A DNA stretch of 64,000 nt from an uncultured Microcaldota archaeon (GTDB lineage: Archaea > Micrarchaeota > Micrarchaeia > Norongarragalinales > CAINOH01): contig CAINOH010000024.1 in assembly GCA_903851445.1 (NCBI GenBank), positions 18,080 to 82,079 of the forward strand, read 5' to 3'. Every line of letters starts with the position of its first letter. Positions within the stretch are counted from its first letter, which is position 1. Both the position numbers and the translations under genes were made by a program. Under the pieces are notes generated by a model. That model made no database searches, had not been told where the DNA came from, and saw only the letters and a program-made list of their open reading frames with translations. Shown here piece after piece: positions 60,038 through 64,000 of this stretch.

Positions 60038-61187
60038 AAAAAAAGTCGCCATTTCTACCCACTATCTCATCTACGGGGCACCGCAGGCTCTGCGGGACTA
60101 CTTGATTTCGAAGAAAGTAAGACAACTGCTTTACATTGCACATCCCCTTTTTGCGGATGGCAACCACTCCTACTTTGAGAGAATCAGGGACGGAAAGCTG
60201 GTTGAAAAAAAGGAGTTCCGGATTAGAATTGGCGCCGGCCTGCTGAATTACCCAATCGAGCTTGCCTTGACGCTGAAAAAATGCATCGGTCGCAGGCAAA
60301 AAATCGACCTCTTTATCGGCGTGGACAGCCTCAATGCATTCGCTGGAGTGCTGCTGAAAAAGATGGGCATCGTAAAGACAACAATCTTTTACACCATTGA
60401 CTACGTTCCTAAAAGGTTTGACAACCCTGTTGCCAATGAAATCTACCACTGGATGGATGCATACTGTGTCAGGAACTGCGACCAGACTTGGAACGTGTCA
60501 AGCAGGATTGCACAGGCCCGGAAGGATTATCGCGGCCTGTGCGGAAAGAAATACGAACGCCAGGCCGTTGTTCCCATTGGCGTGTGGCCTGACAAGGTCA
60601 AGATCCGTCCTTTCGGGAAAATCCGCAAGCACCGGCTGCTCTTCATCGGCCACCTGCTGCAAAAACAGGGCGTCCAGCACGTGCTTGACGCAATCCCGGC
60701 CATTGCCCGACAAATACCCGACTTCGACTTTCTCGTCGTGGGAGGCGGCGAATACGAGAACGCGTTGAAAAACAGGGCCAGGCGGCTGGGCATCGAAGGC
60801 CGCGTGACGTTCACGGGCTGGATAAAGGACCGCAGGAAAATCGACGGCATAATGGCTGACAGCGCAGTGGCAATCGCGATGTACCAGAAGTACGACGAGA
60901 AGGGCAATATCTCGTTCACGTACTTTGCCGACCCGACCAAGATCAAGGACTATTTATCCGCCGGACTGCCGGTCATAATGACCGACGTCCCGCACAATGC
61001 TTTGGAAATCAAGCGGAAAGGCTGCGGCAAGGTAATCCGGCCTGACCGCAGGGACATTGCTGCTGCGGTCGTCTCCATGATGAAGGACGAGAAGTCGCTT
61101 CGGACGTACCGCAGCAATGCGAGGAAATATGCATTATTATTCGATTGGGACGTAATTTTTGAAAGGGCACTCAAAGGGATAACATGA
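60024..61187 (+). CDS. Family 4-like glycosyltransferase (GT-B)
   Basis: 387 residues. The C-terminal half has the GT1/GT4 donor domain: [71 protein letters not shown] and the later E-containing segment [24 protein letters not shown]. It transfers an unknown sugar, possibly the dideoxyhexose made by the preceding enzymes. Overlaps: 14 bp with rfbE and 4 bp (ATGA) with the methyltransferase after it, so these genes form one operon. Confidence 0.9.
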   Translation: MDISKKKVAISTHYLIYGAPQALRDYLISKKVRQLLYIAHPLFADGNHSYFERIRDGKLVEKKEFRIRIGAGLLNYPIELALTLKKCIGRRQKIDLFIGVDSLNAFAGVLLKKMGIVKTTIFYTIDYVPKRFDNPVANEIYHWMDAYCVRNCDQTWNVSSRIAQARKDYRGLCGKKYERQAVVPIGVWPDKVKIRPFGKIRKHRLLFIGHLLQKQGVQHVLDAIPAIARQIPDFDFLVVGGGEYENALKNRARRLGIEGRVTFTGWIKDRRKIDGIMADSAVAIAMYQKYDEKGNISFTYFADPTKIKDYLSAGLPVIMTDVPHNALEIKRKGCGKVIRPDRRDIAAAVVSMMKDEKSLRTYRSNARKYALLFDWDVIFERALKGIT

Positions 61188-61810
61188 CTAAAGACCTGTC
61201 ACAATTTCGCCAATATAAAAACGATGTGTTTGAAAAACTGGACTTTGACTTCAAGGAAGGCAAGAAGATTCTTGACGTGGGATGCGGCGACGGGTCTGAC
61301 GCAGAAATTTTCATTAATGAATTCGGGCTCAGCACATTCGGAATCGACATATCCAGGCATGAGAAATCCCGAGGAATAAAGGGATTGCACTTCAAGAAAG
61401 CCGGGATTTACGACATCCCGTTCGAGGAAGGTTATTTTGATTACGTGTTCTTGCACGATGTCCTGCATCACATTGATGAAGAAAAGCAGGACCACCTAAA
61501 TCATGTCAAGGGCCTTGCCGAAATAAGGCGGGTCTGCAAGAAAGGCGGATACATCATTATTATCGAATCCAATCGCTATAATCCGCTGTCTTATCCGCAC
61601 ATGGTAAAACTGGAGGGACATAACAGCTTCAGGCAGGCCTATTTCAAAAAACTTATCCGCGAATCCTTTCCAAACCCGGTGTTCAAGCATTTCGAAGCCC
61701 ACGTCTATCCTAAAGGGCTACTCCCGATTTTCAAGGCCTATGAATACATTGCCGAAAAAATATTTCCTAAATCTATATTGGCGTATAACGTGGCGATTAT
61801 AAAAAAATGA
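61184..61810 (+). CDS. Class I SAM-dependent methyltransferase
   Basis: 208 residues. SAM motif I KKILDVGCGDGSDAEIFI, motif II STFGIDISRHE, and YFDYVFLHDVLHHIDEEKQD, followed by GLAEIRRVCKKGGYIIIIESNRYNPLSYPHM, the Methyltransf_11 pattern. It probably methylates a sugar or glycan intermediate in this cluster. It overlaps both neighbours by 4 bp. Confidence 0.88.
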   Translation: MTKDLSQFRQYKNDVFEKLDFDFKEGKKILDVGCGDGSDAEIFINEFGLSTFGIDISRHEKSRGIKGLHFKKAGIYDIPFEEGYFDYVFLHDVLHHIDEEKQDHLNHVKGLAEIRRVCKKGGYIIIIESNRYNPLSYPHMVKLEGHNSFRQAYFKKLIRESFPNPVFKHFEAHVYPKGLLPIFKAYEYIAEKIFPKSILAYNVAIIKK

Positions 61811-62526
61811 TAACAATAATCGAGAAACTCAAGACATACGGCCCGAAGACCCTGGTACGATACGGGGTGTCCGAAATGGCATATCGCACAAGACGCGTCC
61901 TCAAGAAGTCGTACAGCCAGAAGGAAGAGGACTTGGTCATTGACCGGCTGCTTGGCTTTCCGGAACATGGTTTCTACGTTGACGTGGGAGCGAACGACCC
62001 CAGCCGTTTCAGCAACACCCGCCGTTTCTACGACAAAGGATGGAGCGGGATAAACATCGAGCCGGACCGCCAAAAATTTTTAGAGCTTGAAAAGAAGCGC
62101 AAGAAGGACATTAACCTGAACATAGGCGTGGGGGAAAGGAAGTCGGAACTGGCATTCTACAGGTTCATCCCGGACATGCTCTCGACGTTCTCAAAGACCG
62201 AAGCGGATGAATACAAGCGGCAGGGCTACAAGTATCTCGGCCATTCCAGTGTACATGTGATGCGCCTCGGGGACGTACTGGCGAGGTACTGCAAGGGAAG
62301 GCATATAGATTTCCTCTCCATAGACACCGAAGGATATGACCTGCAGGTGCTGAAAAGCAACGATTGGGCGAAGTTCAGGCCGAGGCTTATATGCATCGAA
62401 TCAGTCCACCACGATAAAAACGGGAGCAAAATGGACCGCGATGAGGAGCAGGAGCCGTTCCTCAAATCGCGGGGCTATAAAAAAGTCTACGACTCCGGGC
62501 TGAACTCGATTTACATGAGAAAGTGA
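61807..62526 (+). CDS. FkbM family methyltransferase
   Basis: 239 residues. FkbM pattern: SQKEEDLVIDRLLGFPEHGFYVDVGANDPSRFSNTRRFYDKGWSGINIEPDRQKFLELEKKR, then INLNIGVGERKSELAFY and DFLSIDTEGYDLQVLKSNDW. FkbM enzymes O-methylate sugars or polyketides. The 4-bp overlaps on both sides tie it to the glycan operon. Its presence beside another methyltransferase suggests a multiply methylated glycan. Confidence 0.9.
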   Translation: MITIIEKLKTYGPKTLVRYGVSEMAYRTRRVLKKSYSQKEEDLVIDRLLGFPEHGFYVDVGANDPSRFSNTRRFYDKGWSGINIEPDRQKFLELEKKRKKDINLNIGVGERKSELAFYRFIPDMLSTFSKTEADEYKRQGYKYLGHSSVHVMRLGDVLARYCKGRHIDFLSIDTEGYDLQVLKSNDWAKFRPRLICIESVHHDKNGSKMDRDEEQEPFLKSRGYKKVYDSGLNSIYMRK

Positions 62527-62579
62527 TGCTGGCGACTCCGTCGGGGCGATTCTCACGGGGACAAGACGAGAGATACGAC

Positions 62580-63569
62580 ATGAAACCGGTTGAAAAGTGC
62601 GACTTGTGCGGTGGAAAAGAATTCGTGTTCCGCTTCAAGGGGCGCGACATCATGCACGAGGTGCCGGGGGAATTCACCGCAGCCGAGTGTAAGAACTGTG
62701 GCTTGGTATTTCTGAACCCCCGCCCTTCGTCCGAGGAACTGGAAAAATACTATCCTAGCGCCGAATACGATTCCCTTCGTGGGGAGTCAGGCCGCAAAGA
62801 GGTAATAAACGAACTTCTGGGAAAAATACATCGGGGTAAGAAGTCCGGCATCATCTACCGTCTTTTCGCGCCCTACTTCATACGCGAGTTTCCTCACGTC
62901 AACGGGATGAAAATCCTCGACGTCGGCTGCGGAAGCGGCCACTTTCTTGCCGAGATGAAAAAACGGTTCGACAACGAATACTATGGCGTCGAGCCGGGGG
63001 AATTCAACAGGGAATTCGCGGCAAAGAACGGCCTGAAAATGTTCAGGGGGGTCCTGAAGGATGCGCGCTACCCGAAGCACTATTTCGACCTGATACTGGT
63101 CAATCACGTCTTCGAGCACGTGGGCGACCCGACGGATACTTTGCGGGAGCTCAAGCGCATACTCAAGCCGGGCGGCACGCTGACGATTGGGGTACCCAAC
63201 ACCGATGCTTTGAACCGCAGGATATTCGGTAAGTATTGGGTCGGGTATGACGTCCCCAGGCACTTATACAGCTACAGTCCTGAAATACTGAAAAAGTACG
63301 CGCAAAAGGTGGGGCTCAAGACCAAAAGGCTGAGGTTCGGCTTGGACTGGTATTACGGGCTTCCGTTCCAGCTTTTGTTCGTCCTCAACGCCACCAGAAA
63401 AAATAGGCATCAATACTACCACAAGATTAGGAAAAAGGGAAGCTACCAGGCGCTCCTGACTCCGCTCAACGCGGCCCAGTTTGTGTTCCTACTCGTGACG
63501 ATGCCTGTCGCGCACGTCCTGACGCGGCTCGGGTGGGGCGAGACTGTCGAGATATTCCTCACGAAATGA
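62580..63569 (+). CDS. SAM methyltransferase with N-terminal zinc-binding domain
   Basis: 329 residues from ATG 62580 (MKPVEKCDLCGGKEF); GTG 62523 or ATG 62526 would couple it to the FkbM stop. An N-terminal Cys4 motif (CDLCG and CKNCGLVFLNPRPS) is followed by a Methyltransf_23-type core: KILDVGCGSGHFLAEMKKRF, YYGVEPGEFNREFA, FDLILVNHVFEHVGDPTDTLRELKRILKPGGTLTIGVPNTDALNRRIFGKYWVGYDVPRHLYSY. Such proteins modify sugars (C-methyltransferase relatives). It converges with and overlaps the next gene by 11 bp. Confidence 0.88.
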   Translation: MKPVEKCDLCGGKEFVFRFKGRDIMHEVPGEFTAAECKNCGLVFLNPRPSSEELEKYYPSAEYDSLRGESGRKEVINELLGKIHRGKKSGIIYRLFAPYFIREFPHVNGMKILDVGCGSGHFLAEMKKRFDNEYYGVEPGEFNREFAAKNGLKMFRGVLKDARYPKHYFDLILVNHVFEHVGDPTDTLRELKRILKPGGTLTIGVPNTDALNRRIFGKYWVGYDVPRHLYSYSPEILKKYAQKVGLKTKRLRFGLDWYYGLPFQLLFVLNATRKNRHQYYHKIRKKGSYQALLTPLNAAQFVFLLVTMPVAHVLTRLGWGETVEIFLTK

Positions 63570-64000
63570 TCCTGTTCACTATCTCGTTCTTGAGGAAGTC
63601 GTTGAGGTCCTCGGGCGTGCCGAGGCCGTGCATCTGCGAACTGCCCATCTTCAGCGTCTTTATCCTGCCCCCCGCGAGTATCATCTCGTTGTACACCGGG
63701 CAGACGTAGAACTCGTTGTTGACGCGGATGTCCTTGAGAATCATCTGCTGCGCGAACCTCACGAAATCGCTCCCCTTGCCGTAATAATATAATCCCACGG
63801 TGGCCTCGTTGCTGATGGGCCGCTTCTCGGCGACTTCTATGACGAGGCCGTCCTTGTCCTTCTTTACGAAGGACCATTTGGGGTGTGTTGAGTCGAATGT
63901 CAGTATGGCCCCGTCCAGCTTTTCCTTTCGCCCAAACTCGATGAGCTTGTTGAGGTCAAAGTCGATGTACTGGTCCGAATTTGCGATCATCAGGTCGTTG
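63559..64000 (-). CDS. Sugar nucleotidyltransferase (N-terminus beyond window)
   Basis: The frame is open to the window end; 147 C-terminal residues are visible. LMIANSDQYIDFDLNKLIEFGRKEKLDGAILTFDSTHPKWSFVKKDKDGLVIEVAEKRPISNEATVGLYYYGKGSDFV is the second half of an NTP-transferase domain (N-D-Q site; capsular-polysaccharide type), and ends EFYVCPVYNEMILAGGRIKTLKMGSSQMHGLGTPEDLNDFL. It makes an activated sugar for the glycan; the sugar is unknown without the N-terminus. Confidence 0.83.
   Translation of the reverse strand, partial: NDLMIANSDQYIDFDLNKLIEFGRKEKLDGAILTFDSTHPKWSFVKKDKDGLVIEVAEKRPISNEATVGLYYYGKGSDFVRFAQQMILKDIRVNNEFYVCPVYNEMILAGGRIKTLKMGSSQMHGLGTPEDLNDFLKNEIVNRIIS

Overview
The window is archaeal. 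Archaea/eukaryote-type information-processing genes occur throughout: ribosomal protein S17e, fibrillarin, FEN-1 with a PCNA-binding tail, an ATP-dependent DNA ligase, Lsm, MBF1 with a zinc ribbon, a translin homologue and archaeal-type UMP kinase. Three of the five tRNA genes carry introns, and two of those have introns outside the anticodon loop. Genes are dense, often overlap by 4 to 14 bases, use TTG starts frequently, and have GGTG/GAGG-type ribosome binding sites. The mix (intron-rich tRNAs, compact genome, a bacterial-type MetK, many small membrane or secreted proteins of unknown function) suggests a DPANN-like lineage such as Micrarchaeota or Diapherotrites. I cannot fix the phylum from sequence reading alone.

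Layout. 0-1.6 kb: the 3' part of a mosaic surface protein (tandem Ig-like repeats, a Cys-rich module, a seven-bladed YVTN propeller). 1.6-7.9 kb: tRNA-Thr, DUF92 protein, intron-containing tRNA-Ser, an SdpI-like protein, two separate PspC genes, 3-dehydroquinate dehydratase, a nucleoside deaminase, MarC and MntP. 7.9-17.2 kb: AbrB-type regulator, an ABC-2 exporter with an S-layer-like partner, a CPA2 antiporter, PEP synthase and a P-loop kinase. 17.2-17.8 kb: a toxin-antitoxin pair with an inverted repeat at the promoter and a hairpin over the toxin ribosome binding site. 17.8-29.2 kb: housekeeping genes (UMP kinase, translin, SerB, a winged-helix regulator with an operator-like palindrome cluster, phosphoesterase, fibrillarin, H+-pyrophosphatase, fused OMP decarboxylase/OPRT, a riboflavin-synthase-like protein, an MBL-fold RNase). 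29.2-32.5 kb: a minus-strand block, tRNA-Ile > TatD > NYN > DUF2226-like > MinD > Lsm > tRNA-Ala (with T-loop intron).

32.6-44.2 kb: bacterial-type MetK behind a 9-bp inverted repeat, FEN-1 and MBF1 diverging, site-2 protease, HPF-like protein, DNA ligase, several small unknowns, tRNA-Gln with two non-canonical introns, S17e, and a HerA-like protein that has lost its P-loop. 44.3-50.2 kb: cell-surface genes (DUF4139 protein, flippase, a Gly/Tyr-rich S-layer-like glycoprotein) and two tandem small membrane proteins sharing an FYGGTD motif. 50.2-50.8 kb: a second toxin-antitoxin pair paralogous to the first. 50.9-64 kb: a surface-polysaccharide cluster encoding UDP-GlcNAc 2-epimerase and most of a CDP-3,6-dideoxyhexose pathway (RfbF, RfbG, an RmlD-RfbH fusion, an RmlC-like cupin, RfbE), plus glycosyltransferases, methyltransferases and a truncated sugar nucleotidyltransferase.

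The surface genes fit together. The flippase, sugar-nucleotide enzymes and glycosyltransferases can build and export a glycan, and the sequon-rich S-layer-like protein is a plausible acceptor. The most unusual items are the multi-intron tRNAs, the two paralogous TA modules with different control of toxin translation, the RmlD-RfbH fusion, the P-loop-less HerA relative and the FYGGTD family.
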